Shown piece after piece: positions 1 to 9,885 of a DNA stretch of 64,000 nt. The notes beneath the pieces were generated by a model. The model worked only from the letters and a program-made list of their open reading frames with translations, was not told the DNA's origin and did no database searches. The translations under genes and the position numbers were made by a program. The stretch is taken from assembly GCA_013289045.1 (NCBI GenBank), contig JABDAU010000003.1, positions 1-64,000 of the forward strand, read 5' to 3'. Source of the stretch: Bacteroidota bacterium (GTDB lineage: Bacteria > Bacteroidota > Bacteroidia > Sphingobacteriales > Sphingobacteriaceae). How positions within the stretch are numbered: the first letter of the stretch is position 1; every line of letters begins with the position of its first letter.

Positions 1-297
1 CCAAACCGCTCAGGGCCTGTGCTCAGCGAAAACCCCTAGGCCCTGCAGCCGCACATGCCCACATCGTTTTGCCTGATTTTTGCCCGAAGCTCACGGGCTG
101 ACAAATTATTTCTAAACACAGAATTTTTTCTAAAGGAAGAATAAAAAGAGCGCAAAAGCCTACCGGAAAACCGGGCCGGGCGTATGGCGGGAATGCCGGT
201 TTAGCTTTTTGGCCTGATGTGAGCACAGCGAATCATCTACAAAAAGCGTTAAGAACCGGCAGGGCGGGCTGAAGGTTTTTTCCGGCTTGATTTTTTA

Positions 298-325
298 GTT
301 ACTTTTTTATCAAGAAAAAAGTAAC
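298..325. repeat. Intergenic inverted repeat (gttactttttt-atcaag-aaaaaagtaac)
   Basis: 11-bp perfect arms around a 6-nt loop, read directly; resembles hairpins often seen between genes in Bacteroidetes (recollection, not searched). Confidence 0.7.
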
Positions 326-415
326 AGCCTCAGCGGCAATTGAGCGGTGAAAGCGATAGATAACAAAGCGGCTTTCGTGAAGACGCTAATAATAACATTG
401 TTCATGAGCAGCAAA

Positions 416-1108
416 TCATCCCTGATCCTTATTAAACCAACTCCCCTGCAACGCCAGGTTTATTACCTGCGCTTTGGAGTTCACATGCAACTTATCATAA
501 ATATTAGCAATGTGCTTGCGAATGGTGTGCGTGCTTAAGAAAAGCCGCTCAGCAATGGCTTTATAATCTTTCCCTTCCACCAGTAATTTCAACACATCAC
601 GTTCGCGTTCGGATAATTGACTTGATGGATCGTCTTTAACAGTAGTCGTATTTTCATTTGGCGTGAAATTCGAGCGCGATAGTAACGATAACGCTTTGCG
701 CGCGATGGAAGGGCTCATAGGCGCACCACCCATTTCCTGTAACTGCTTTATGTAGTCGATAATAGTGCTGGTCTTTTCATCTTTAAGCAAATATCCGCTC
801 GCGCCGTTTTTTATCGCCTCGAAAATCTTATCATCGTCATCAAAAACGGTCAGCATCAAAAATTTCATGTCCGGGTATATTTGCCGTGCATATTTTACGG
901 CATCGGTACCTTTCATTTCAGGCATTTCTATATCCATCAGCACCACATCCGGGTGCATGTTTTTAGGCATCGACTTCAACTGCATTAAAAAATCATTGCC
1001 ATTTACCGCGGTAAAGCTTACGTTTATAAAGCCTGAGAATTTGATCTGCTCAACCAAAAACAGCCGGCTTTGCTGGTTATCATCAACTATGGCGATGGAA
1101 ATACTCAT
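416..1108 (-). CDS. NarL/LuxR-family response regulator
   Basis: Receiver motifs (VDDNQQS, DVVLMDIEMP, LLKDE) and C-terminal LuxR HTH (LSERERDVLKLLVEGKDYKAIAERLFLSTHTIRKHIANIYDKL); ATGA overlap with the upstream kinase. Confidence 0.95.
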   Translation of the reverse strand: MSISIAIVDDNQQSRLFLVEQIKFSGFINVSFTAVNGNDFLMQLKSMPKNMHPDVVLMDIEMPEMKGTDAVKYARQIYPDMKFLMLTVFDDDDKIFEAIKNGASGYLLKDEKTSTIIDYIKQLQEMGGAPMSPSIARKALSLLSRSNFTPNENTTTVKDDPSSQLSERERDVLKLLVEGKDYKAIAERLFLSTHTIRKHIANIYDKLHVNSKAQVINLALQGSWFNKDQG

Positions 1109-3141
1109 GGGGTGGTTATAGTTTTGGCATCAGTGTTGTTTAACGTATTAATTCCGCCTTTGGTTAATATGGCAGTTGTACCGCTGCCCGGCTTACTGAA
1201 TAAAGATAATTGTACACCGATCTCATTTGCGCGCAGCCGCATGTTTTCCATACCATAATGACCATCCATATTATCATTCACAACAAACCCGATCCCGTTG
1301 TCAGTCACCTCAAGCAGGTAATGGCCGGGGTTAGGGCTTTTGAGCGCAATATTGATATGATTAGCCCCGGCATGTTTAATAATATTGCTGACCAGCTCCT
1401 GCATGATCCTGAAAAGATGCATCACCTCGCCGGAATTTAACTGCCAATCTTCAGCGATCTGCTCTTCAAAGTCCCAGCTAATATCCGTATGACCAAACAG
1501 CTGCTGCTGCATATAAGCCTTCAGTTTATCGCTGAATTCCTGCAGGTATATGGCCTCTCGGTTGAGTACCCAAATGGTCTCGCGCAGGTCTATCATTGCG
1601 CTTCGCGCCAGGTCATTCACATAACCTAAATATTTCTGCTCATCATCCTCGCTAAAGCCCTCCGGCTGTTCCATAATAATGTTCAGGTTTCGCCGCATCG
1701 AGCTTAGCTGAGCGCCGAGGTTATCATGCAGGTCAGCTGCTATTCGCTTGCGTTCGTTCTCTTCAGCATTGGCAGCCGCTTTAGTGGCCATTATGGCCTG
1801 TTCACGTCCCGCGTGTTCCAATTTTAGCCTGGAGTTGCGCCTCATCCCTTGTATAACTATCCCAACAATGATCATCCCCAACGCCAGGATCACAAGCGAA
1901 CCGTAAAACAAATAGTTCTTATTGGTGAGCTGTAATTTTTGCTGTGCTATGGTGGCTTCCTGTTTTTGCATGTCGTATTTCGCCTGCATATCCGCCATTT
2001 CCTGCGCCGAGTTTGCCTTATAAAAAGCATCCTGACCGGCTATGATCTTTTCAAGCGTAGCCTCGTAGTTTTTCGAATCGCCTTTACGCTTATAGCACTT
2101 GGCTAATTCGTTGTAATAAAAAACCCGCTGCAAATCGCGCTCGTTTCCCTTTTTGGCATGCGGCGACCTGGTTTTGTTAATGCTATCCTGCGCCAGCCCG
2201 TCATTCATTACCTGGATGGCTTTATCAAGCTGCCCCATATTCTCATACACCGAAGCCAGTATCAGCACCTTATCCTGCTGCAGCTCGCCGTCATTTATTT
2301 GCTTATCAAGCGCAATGCTTTTTGACATGGCTTGTTCAGCGCTGGCATAATCGTGTTTATGAATAAAATAGGTGGTCTGATTTTCGTACGCTACAGAAAG
2401 AAAAAACAGGTTTTGCAATTGCGAGCTTACCTGTATAGACATCCGGATATACTTGTCGGCAGAATCAAGCTGATGTACCCAATTATAATTGCCTGACAGG
2501 TTGAGCGATATCCCAGCCAAAACCCTATAAAACTTTGGATTGCTGTTGACCAGCGCCAACGCCTTGTGATGCCATTGGGTAGACCTGTCGACAAAGTTCA
2601 TATCATAATCCCACGAGCCGAGCGTGTTCATACATTCCGCAACGATTTCCGGATCCTTGTACTTTTCGGCCTGGCGCATTACGTTGTACACCTGCGCGGT
2701 GCCGTCCTTATAATGGTAATCGATGTCGGTACAGTCTATCAGCGTTTGTTCCATCTTAAAATACAGTTTGCGGGTTGCTGTATTTTCTATCCTGTACTTT
2801 GCCAGCTCGGGCTGGATGAGCATGCGTGCACTGTCGGAGTTATTCCAGCGCAAATACGCATTGGCTTGTGCTACTAAAGCCCAACTGCGGGCGGTATCAT
2901 TATGCAGTTTTTCGGCAAGTGCCTTTGCCTGTAAAGCGCGGTTCCACAAAGTGTCTTTAGGTAATGTTTCAGATTCCTGGCACAAAACCAGTAAGGCCTG
3001 CAATTTTTGAGACGGCGTATGGGCAGCCGCCGCCAGTCGTTTAAGTCTGTCGATCTTTCGCGTTTGCGCCGAAGCATTCAAAACGGACAGGGCAACAATG
3101 ATCAAAAGAAAAAATCTTTTTAGGGCAATCATATACTTCAC
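1105..3141 (-). CDS. TPR-containing sensor histidine kinase (HisKA_3/HATPase type)
   Basis: Signal peptide, TPR-like helices, TM (NYLFYGSLVILALGMIIVGIVI), ERKRIAADLHDNLGAQLSSMRRNL H-box, DNGIGF and GMENM ATPase motifs. Confidence 0.93.
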   Translation of the reverse strand: MKYMIALKRFFLLIIVALSVLNASAQTRKIDRLKRLAAAAHTPSQKLQALLVLCQESETLPKDTLWNRALQAKALAEKLHNDTARSWALVAQANAYLRWNNSDSARMLIQPELAKYRIENTATRKLYFKMEQTLIDCTDIDYHYKDGTAQVYNVMRQAEKYKDPEIVAECMNTLGSWDYDMNFVDRSTQWHHKALALVNSNPKFYRVLAGISLNLSGNYNWVHQLDSADKYIRMSIQVSSQLQNLFFLSVAYENQTTYFIHKHDYASAEQAMSKSIALDKQINDGELQQDKVLILASVYENMGQLDKAIQVMNDGLAQDSINKTRSPHAKKGNERDLQRVFYYNELAKCYKRKGDSKNYEATLEKIIAGQDAFYKANSAQEMADMQAKYDMQKQEATIAQQKLQLTNKNYLFYGSLVILALGMIIVGIVIQGMRRNSRLKLEHAGREQAIMATKAAANAEENERKRIAADLHDNLGAQLSSMRRNLNIIMEQPEGFSEDDEQKYLGYVNDLARSAMIDLRETIWVLNREAIYLQEFSDKLKAYMQQQLFGHTDISWDFEEQIAEDWQLNSGEVMHLFRIMQELVSNIIKHAGANHINIALKSPNPGHYLLEVTDNGIGFVVNDNMDGHYGMENMRLRANEIGVQLSLFSKPGSGTTAILTKGGINTLNNTDAKTITTP

Positions 3142-3189
3142 TGATTAAATGTAATTGAATTACAGTTAACTACAGAATTTAGCACGCAA

Positions 3190-3209
3190 AATAATACATA
3201 TGTATTATT
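3190..3209. promoter_or_regulatory. 20-bp perfect palindrome AATAATACATATGTATTATT, candidate operator
   Basis: Perfect self-complementarity read directly; lies 49 bp upstream of the TPR kinase ORF start. Confidence 0.55.
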
Positions 3210-3271
3210 GATTAAGGCTACTGCATTACCCACTTTTACATCAGCTCGTTTGAGCTATTAATTCTAATGAA

Positions 3272-3364
3272 ATGTTGGGCATCAATTTATCTACAGTGAT
3301 CTGGATGGCGATTATAACTTTAACCGGCTATATCGCATTTAAAAAATCCAGTGCCTGTAAATAG
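3272..3364 (+). CDS. Candidate small membrane protein (30 aa) MLGINLSTVIWMAIITLTGYIAFKKSSACK
   Basis: ATG-to-TAG ORF below the ORF-track cutoff; one hydrophobic stretch followed by KK; terminator 36 bp downstream. Confidence 0.4.
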   Translation: MLGINLSTVIWMAIITLTGYIAFKKSSACK

Positions 3365-3400
3365 TTGAAGTTGTTTTCATAGAAATAATTTCAGGGTCAA

Positions 3401-3434
3401 CCCCTGGAGATGCGGGTCTCCAGGGGCTTTTTTT
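3401..3434 (+). terminator. Rho-independent terminator
   Basis: cccctggaga-tgcggg-tctccagggg stem followed by a T tract. Confidence 0.85.
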
Positions 3435-3525
3435 GTTATAAAAATATTATTACACGTTATAATTTCATCACACATTATTGCGGGGAATACGTTACTTTGC
3501 TATTAACCAATAATTACCACCCGCT

Positions 3526-5079
3526 ATGAAAAGAATATCGCTGTCAATATTCCTGGTATTATTTGCTGCCCTTGCCTTTGCACAAACCGACTTACAGGTA
3601 AAAATTACCAACGGTACCTTACAGGGCGTGCGCGATTCTGCCGGGATCCGTTCCTTCAAGGGCATCCCCTATGCAAAGCCACCGGTTGGCGACCTGCGCT
3701 GGAGAGAGCCGCAGCCGCCAAAAGATTGGAGCGGCGTACGCATGGCCGATCATTTTGGCAACCAGGCGATGCAGAAGCGCGTTTACAGCGATATGATGTT
3801 CAGGAGTTCGGGTGTAAGTGAAGATTGCCTTTACCTGAATGTGTGGACACCTGCAAAATCTGCAAACGAGCATCTCCCGGTATTGGTTTATTTTTACGGC
3901 GGTGGTTTTTCGGCGGGCGATGGCTCAGAATATAGGTACGATGGCGAAAGCCTAGCTACCAAAGGCATTGTTACAGTTACCATCAATTACCGTTTAGGCA
4001 TTTTCGGCTTCCTTGCTCATCCCGAGTTAACACAGGAATCAAGGCACAATGCCTCTGGTAACTATGGCTTACTCGATCAGCACGCGGCATTGGAATGGGT
4101 GCAGAAAAACATAGCAGCCTTTGGCGGCGACCCGGCACAGGTTACCATTGCCGGCGAATCGGCGGGCTCCATGTCGGTATCGGTACAGGTGGCTTCGCCG
4201 TTATCAAAAGGCTTGTTCAGGGGCACTATTGCCGAGAGCGGCGCTTGCCTGGCTAATCTTCAGCCTCAATCGTTATCTACGGCCGAACAAAACGGTGTGA
4301 ATACGTTGAAAAAGATGAATGTGGCTTCTATTGCCGATCTGCGTAAGATTCCTGCCGATACATTGTTAAAGGTAGCTACGGGAAGGTTTTCGGTAGATGT
4401 GGACGGCTACCTGTTACCCTCCACTCCACAGGAACTATTTGCTGCCGGTAAAGAAATGCATGTACCACTACTTGTTGGCTGGAACTCAGCCGAAGTGGAT
4501 TACCATTCGATAATAGGCAACGACTCGGCAACGGTTGACAATTACAAAAAAGCTGTGACAAAATACGGGTCGGAAAATGCCGATAATATCCTGAGCCTAT
4601 ACCCTGCCGCTACCGATGCGGATGTGAAGGATGTGGCTACGCAACTGGCATCAGACCGTTTTATCGCTTTTTCAACATGGAAGTTTGCCGATATGCAGAA
4701 TAAGACCAGCGGACAGCCTGTGTACCGTTATCAATTTGCTACCAAGCGCCCTGCCATGACAAACGGCGACCTGAACAACAAACAAATGGGCGCTGCCCAT
4801 GCATCAGAAATAGAATTTGCGCTGGGCAACTTATCAACCAACCACGTTTATGCCTGGACGGCTGACGACTACAAAGCATCCAACACGATGGAAACCTATT
4901 TCGCCAACTTTATTAAAACGGGCAATCCGAATGGCAGTGGCTTGCCCAATTGGGAACCGTTAAAAAGCGGGAATATAATGCTGATAGATGTAAACAGTCA
5001 TTCTGAACCGGCCCCTCACCAGGACAGGTATATAAAACTGGATGATTTTGTAACTAAAAACAACATCCTCCAACGCTAA
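3526..5079 (+). CDS. Type B carboxylesterase/lipase family protein
   Basis: Signal peptide; GIPYAKPPVGDLRW, SEDCLYLNVWTP and GESAGS nucleophile motifs. Confidence 0.93.
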   Translation: MKRISLSIFLVLFAALAFAQTDLQVKITNGTLQGVRDSAGIRSFKGIPYAKPPVGDLRWREPQPPKDWSGVRMADHFGNQAMQKRVYSDMMFRSSGVSEDCLYLNVWTPAKSANEHLPVLVYFYGGGFSAGDGSEYRYDGESLATKGIVTVTINYRLGIFGFLAHPELTQESRHNASGNYGLLDQHAALEWVQKNIAAFGGDPAQVTIAGESAGSMSVSVQVASPLSKGLFRGTIAESGACLANLQPQSLSTAEQNGVNTLKKMNVASIADLRKIPADTLLKVATGRFSVDVDGYLLPSTPQELFAAGKEMHVPLLVGWNSAEVDYHSIIGNDSATVDNYKKAVTKYGSENADNILSLYPAATDADVKDVATQLASDRFIAFSTWKFADMQNKTSGQPVYRYQFATKRPAMTNGDLNNKQMGAAHASEIEFALGNLSTNHVYAWTADDYKASNTMETYFANFIKTGNPNGSGLPNWEPLKSGNIMLIDVNSHSEPAPHQDRYIKLDDFVTKNNILQR

Positions 5080-5948
5080 ACAATTGCGCCGGCAAGCTGC
5101 TGCCAATTTTCGGCAATCAGCTCAGGTTTTATCATTTCCGCAATAAGATTGAAAATATCAGCCGGGCTTTTGCCCTGTTCGCGCAGGTGTTTTATCGAGG
5201 TAGAACCGGCAGATTTAGATAGCTTTTCGCCTGCTTCGCCGGTAAGCAATGGGTGATGATAAAAGGTGATCTTTCCAAATTCATCCAATCCTAAATCTTT
5301 AGCCAAAACATGCTGCGCGATGGTGGAATCCCAAAGATCATTCCCCCTTACGATCAGGTCGATCCCATAAAACAGGTCATCCGCAAGTGATGTAAGCTGG
5401 TAGGCAGGGAAGCCGTCTTTTTTACGCACCACAAAGTTTTGCATCGATCCGGGCAGTTGCATTTCTGTTACTTCACCTTGATAATTTTTAATAAAAACCG
5501 TATCTTTATAGGTAACTATCCGCCATGCGGCACCCGGTGTGGAAAGTTGCCAATTTTTGTCAAAACATTTACAGTCAACCCCTTCGTTCAATTGCTTTCG
5601 CGAACAGGTGCAGGCATATACTAAATCCTTTTGACATAATTTGTCCAAAAACTTATTATACATTTCCAGCCGTTTCAGCTGGCTATAGTTCTGTTCAAAA
5701 TCTGCTGCATCGCGCGGGCCTTCATCCCAGTTAAAGCCGAGAAAATTCAGCGTATCAAAAATATCCCGGAGGTATTCAGGGTTTACCCTTTCGCGGTCGA
5801 GGTCATCTATCCGCAGTATTATTTTAGCGTCGCCTCGCCTGGCTAACTCCGCAGTTATGGCAAACGACAGCACGTTACCCAAATGCAAAAAACCGCTGGG
5901 CGTTGGCGCTATGCGCGTTTTAAAATATGATGGATTATCTGCCTGCAA
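5076..5948 (-). CDS. gluQ: Glutamyl-tRNA synthetase-like protein, probably tRNA glutamyl-Q(34) synthetase (GluQRS)
   Basis: HIGH-like APTPSGFLHLGN, KLSKS motif, CTC...CKC zinc-type cysteines, short length without anticodon-binding domain. Confidence 0.75.
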   Translation of the reverse strand: MQADNPSYFKTRIAPTPSGFLHLGNVLSFAITAELARRGDAKIILRIDDLDRERVNPEYLRDIFDTLNFLGFNWDEGPRDAADFEQNYSQLKRLEMYNKFLDKLCQKDLVYACTCSRKQLNEGVDCKCFDKNWQLSTPGAAWRIVTYKDTVFIKNYQGEVTEMQLPGSMQNFVVRKKDGFPAYQLTSLADDLFYGIDLIVRGNDLWDSTIAQHVLAKDLGLDEFGKITFYHHPLLTGEAGEKLSKSAGSTSIKHLREQGKSPADIFNLIAEMIKPELIAENWQQLAGAIV

Positions 5949-6111
5949 ACTGCGAGTATTTACCCGGCAAGATAAGTCGTGGTAAAGAGATTACAAAACG
6001 CAATATCATTTCATAATCACCCTGATAAAAAGCGTTTTAAAAAATATGTACATTTACCTTTAATAGCCGGTTACCTGATTATTACCGCCGGCTGTTTCAA
6101 CCTGCTATCAT

Positions 6112-6714
6112 ATGGCCTCTACAACTATTGAACATGCTAAACCTCTGAGCAGCTGCGCACGATCTTTTACAAAAAATCTATTTTGGACGCTTATTTGCGC
6201 TACTGCTTTGTTTTCAACTTCTTCATGCGGCCATTCTGATAACAAGCAGGATACCGCAGCAGAAAGTGCCTATCAGCCGCCGGTAGTGAAACAGATAACT
6301 TTTTCTAACGAGCGCAAGATCAACTGGGCCAAAACCACCACTGTGCCCTTTATCCCGGCCATAGTCGATGTAAACATTGATCAATTACCGGCTACTTCGT
6401 ATGCTGATACCGCGGGATTTAAACCCTTCAAAAGCCGGGTGGATACCGTAAAGTTTGGCAGCTTCAACAGCTTCCCCAAAAAAAGCTTTGATGTAAATAA
6501 GATCCCTGCAAAACCGCTGGTTTATCATGCTACCGTATTACCGGCGCCCAAAATAATAAAAGCAGGCCCGCCGCGACCTGCTAACGGCGCCGCCGCCGGT
6601 TTATATATGCTTAATGATGTGCAAGGGCTTGAGGGCCTGGTAGTAAGCGCGACATACAGCGACCATAACGGTTTTTTATGGATAGCTACCGAAAAAAGGC
6701 GTGTATCGTTATGA
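6112..6714 (+). CDS. N-terminal fragment of propeller-type hybrid sensor kinase (lipoprotein-like N-terminus), frameshifted into the next ORF
   Basis: Ends ...GFLWIATEKRRVSL; removing one A from the A6 run at 6692-6697 gives GFLWIATEKGVYRYDGEN continuous with the next ORF. Confidence 0.85.
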   Translation: MASTTIEHAKPLSSCARSFTKNLFWTLICATALFSTSSCGHSDNKQDTAAESAYQPPVVKQITFSNERKINWAKTTTVPFIPAIVDVNIDQLPATSYADTAGFKPFKSRVDTVKFGSFNSFPKKSFDVNKIPAKPLVYHATVLPAPKIIKAGPPRPANGAAAGLYMLNDVQGLEGLVVSATYSDHNGFLWIATEKRRVSL

Positions 6715-9700
6715 TGGCGAAAACCTGTTCAAATATATTTCCGATCCGCTAAGCCTTATTTTTACAATGGCAGAAGACAGTGTTGGCCGTATCTGGATGG
6801 GGTCGGTACAAAGTGGACTGGCCATGTTTAACCCTAAAACAGACGAGTACAGCCTGATCGGGAAAGATGTATTGGCAAGCGACAGCATTTTACGGTTGGT
6901 TACCGATAAATATAACCACATATGGGTTGGCACACCGAAAGGCATTACCATCATTAACCCGGATGCAGCAACATACAGCCGGCCAGAGATTAAGGATGGC
7001 ATCTCAGAACAAAGGGTTACATCCATGACTATGGACAAAGAACAACGGCTATGGATAAGCCATGGGAATAGTTTTGACATTGCCGACCTGGATAATAAAA
7101 CCATCGCCACAATAAAAAACATACCCGGTATGCAAGTTTATAAATTCGACGGTATGTTTTGCGATAGTAAGGACAACATATGGCTGGCATCATTAACCGA
7201 TGGGTATATGAATGCGGTAGATATACACAGGCATCAGCTCTATATTTTTCATGATATCCCTCCTAAGCAAACTAATGTTGTAACAGGTCTTTCGGAAGAT
7301 GTTTACGGGCATATACTGCTTTCAGGGCTAACCGGTGTAAGAATTTTTGACATAGCCGGGCGGTCGTTAAAAGACATTACCGTTTTCAAGTTCGATAATT
7401 TCGTAAATAACAAGATCATACAAAACATCACCGATAAAAACGGTAATACCTGGCTCGCTACATCCCTCGGCCTGTATATATATAAACAAAACCCTTTGCT
7501 GGAAGAGCACATTGGCGACCTGAATATTTCTACAATATGTATGGATAGCAAGGGCGTGATCTATGCAGGATCAAATAAAGGTTTGGTGCTGATAGACAGG
7601 ACGCAAAAAACCATGCGCACGCTGGGCCTAAAAGGCGGCCTGGTTGACGATAACATCCAAAATGTGGTTTCATTACCGGATGGCCGCATAGATATTGGCA
7701 CCAACGGCGGCTTCAGTATTATCGATAACAGCCACCGGCATATTGAAAATTTTAAGGGCCCGGTATGGTATGCCAATATCACCGACCACACAGGTAAATT
7801 ATGGATCTGCGGCCGCGACGGTATAGATATATACGACCAGCAGAAAAAAACGATTACTCACCTGGGTACCGAGAATGGTATAACGGCGTGCACCGATATT
7901 ATGGTAGATAACCTGGACAATATCTGGCTGACAAAAAGGGACGGCACATTCAGCATAATAGACGCGCAGCGAAAGACCATACAGGAGCTCGATCTTCACC
8001 TCACACCGCCGGGCAATACGCTTACAACAGTTATTTTACATGATGGCACCAGCGCAAACAGGTGGATAGGTACGCCTAAGGGCCTTTTTATTATAGATCC
8101 CGCAAAAAAAACAGCCTTACAATTTGCTGTACCCCAGGGGTTGGCCGATGAAACTGTAATATCGCTGCTAAAGCGGGGCGATACGGTTTATGCCGGCACT
8201 AACAAGGGTGTAAGCGTTATAACGATGTCGGGCAAGGGGGCCGGTGCGCTGAAAACCGTTTCTTTCGGAAGGGAATTTGGCCTGGAAAAAATAAACGTTG
8301 GTTACTGGCTCACTGATAATTTTACCAATGATGGTAAATACATGTGGGGCGACAAGGGCATATCCATACTGAACCTGGCCGGCAATATGCACCACATTGA
8401 GCCTGATGTTTATATCAGCAGTTTTAACCTGATGGATGAACCGGCTTACTTTACCACGCCGGTAAATGGTAACGGCGATAGTACATTGAAGTACAACACA
8501 TCGGGAAAAGTTTTAGGGCCATACAACCTGCCGGCCAACCTGGAAATCCCTTACCATGAAAGCAGCTTACAGTTCTCCTTCACAAGCCACTCAACCTTTA
8601 AAGCCGACACCACCTGGTACCGTTATATGCTAACCGGCACAGACAAAACCTGGCGCAAAAAGACCAGCGAAACCACAACCGGCAATTATTATAACCTTTC
8701 GCCCGGATGGTACACGTTTAAGGTTGAGGCTACTGCTAATGATGGTACCTGGGGCAAACCGGCCGTTTTTAATTTCCAGGTGCTGCCGCCCTGGTGGCAA
8801 ACCTGGTGGGCACGCATCCTGTTCGTGCTGCTGTTTGCAGGTTTAATATGGATGATCGTTTATTACCGCTCGCTGAGTCTTATCCGGTCGAAAAAGTTAC
8901 TGGAGCAGAAGGTAGCCATGCGTACCCAGGAAGTGCTGGAGCAAAAAGAAGAGATCTCCGCGCAGCGCGATAGCCTTGAACAGACAGTTACAGAGCTAAA
9001 GCAAACCCAGAGCCAGCTGATCCAGTCCGAGAAAATGGCTTCGCTGGGTGAGCTCACCGCCGGCATCGCCCATGAGATCCAGAACCCGCTCAACTTCGTC
9101 AATAACTTCTCCGAAGTAAATGCCGAGCTGATTGACGAGATGCAGCAGGAAATAGCAAATGGCAACCTTGACGAGGTGAAAGCCATAGCCACCGATATAC
9201 AGGAGAACGAGAAAAAGATAAACATGCACGGCAAACGCGCCGATGCCATTGTAAAAGGCATGCTGCAGCACAGTCGCGCAGGCTCGGGCGAAAAGGAACC
9301 GACCAACATTAACAAACTGGCTGATGAATACCTGCGCCTCTCCTACCACGGTTTGCGCGCTAAGGATAAATCATTCAACGCCGAAATGGTAACGCATTTT
9401 GATGACAAACTGCCATTGGTAAACATTCTGCCGCAGGAGGTTGGCCGCGTACTGCTCAACCTGTTCAATAATGCTTTTTATGCGGTAAGCCAAAAGAAAA
9501 AAGCGGCATCAGCAGATTATAAGCCAACGGTAACGGTAAGTACCTCTTTGGATGGCGACCAGGTAGTAATAACGGTAAAAGACAACGGCATGGGCATACC
9601 TGATGCTGTAAAAGATAAGATCATGCAGCCATTCTTCACCACCAAACCTACAGGCGAGGGAACTGGTTTAGGCTTATCTTTAAGCTACGATATTGTGGTG

Positions 9701-9778
9701 AAGGGGCATAGCGGGGAAATACTCGTGAACAACAGCGTTGGTGGAGGCGCTGAGTTTGTTATAAAATTACCTTTATAA
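6701..9778 (+). CDS. Two-component regulator propeller / Y_Y_Y domain / histidine kinase (main part)
   Basis: Repeated propeller motifs (IWMGS, IWVGTPKGI, LWIS), Y_Y_Y-like segment, [49 protein letters not shown] start likely artefactual because of the frameshift. Confidence 0.92.
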   Translation: MYRYDGENLFKYISDPLSLIFTMAEDSVGRIWMGSVQSGLAMFNPKTDEYSLIGKDVLASDSILRLVTDKYNHIWVGTPKGITIINPDAATYSRPEIKDGISEQRVTSMTMDKEQRLWISHGNSFDIADLDNKTIATIKNIPGMQVYKFDGMFCDSKDNIWLASLTDGYMNAVDIHRHQLYIFHDIPPKQTNVVTGLSEDVYGHILLSGLTGVRIFDIAGRSLKDITVFKFDNFVNNKIIQNITDKNGNTWLATSLGLYIYKQNPLLEEHIGDLNISTICMDSKGVIYAGSNKGLVLIDRTQKTMRTLGLKGGLVDDNIQNVVSLPDGRIDIGTNGGFSIIDNSHRHIENFKGPVWYANITDHTGKLWICGRDGIDIYDQQKKTITHLGTENGITACTDIMVDNLDNIWLTKRDGTFSIIDAQRKTIQELDLHLTPPGNTLTTVILHDGTSANRWIGTPKGLFIIDPAKKTALQFAVPQGLADETVISLLKRGDTVYAGTNKGVSVITMSGKGAGALKTVSFGREFGLEKINVGYWLTDNFTNDGKYMWGDKGISILNLAGNMHHIEPDVYISSFNLMDEPAYFTTPVNGNGDSTLKYNTSGKVLGPYNLPANLEIPYHESSLQFSFTSHSTFKADTTWYRYMLTGTDKTWRKKTSETTTGNYYNLSPGWYTFKVEATANDGTWGKPAVFNFQVLPPWWQTWWARILFVLLFAGLIWMIVYYRSLSLIRSKKLLEQKVAMRTQEVLEQKEEISAQRDSLEQTVTELKQTQSQLIQSEKMASLGELTAGIAHEIQNPLNFVNNFSEVNAELIDEMQQEIANGNLDEVKAIATDIQENEKKINMHGKRADAIVKGMLQHSRAGSGEKEPTNINKLADEYLRLSYHGLRAKDKSFNAEMVTHFDDKLPLVNILPQEVGRVLLNLFNNAFYAVSQKKKAASADYKPTVTVSTSLDGDQVVITVKDNGMGIPDAVKDKIMQPFFTTKPTGEGTGLGLSLSYDIVVKGHSGEILVNNSVGGGAEFVIKLPL

Positions 9779-9885
9779 ATTACTACTTTTAGGAGTATTG
9801 CTTATATTTATTTACAAAATTGAAGGATTATGAAACCGGTTGTATCACTGGTTTTTAATACCTGTTATACCTGATTAATTTAAAC

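Noticed and set aside
23-538. Short ORFs at the window start (23-226 minus, 347-538 plus)
   Set aside because: First looks like repeat-rich intergenic sequence; second overlaps antisense the 3-prime end of the response regulator gene
6680-6720. Programmed -1 ribosomal frameshift at A AAA AAG
   Set aside because: The run is not in the required phase and the downstream ORF needs a +1 (or -2) shift, so the canonical -1 mechanism does not fit
8863-9349. Minus-strand ORFs opposite the histidine kinase core (also 12715-12900, 14164-14434)
   Set aside because: The same antisense pattern recurs over each paralogous kinase, explained by conservation of the sense protein
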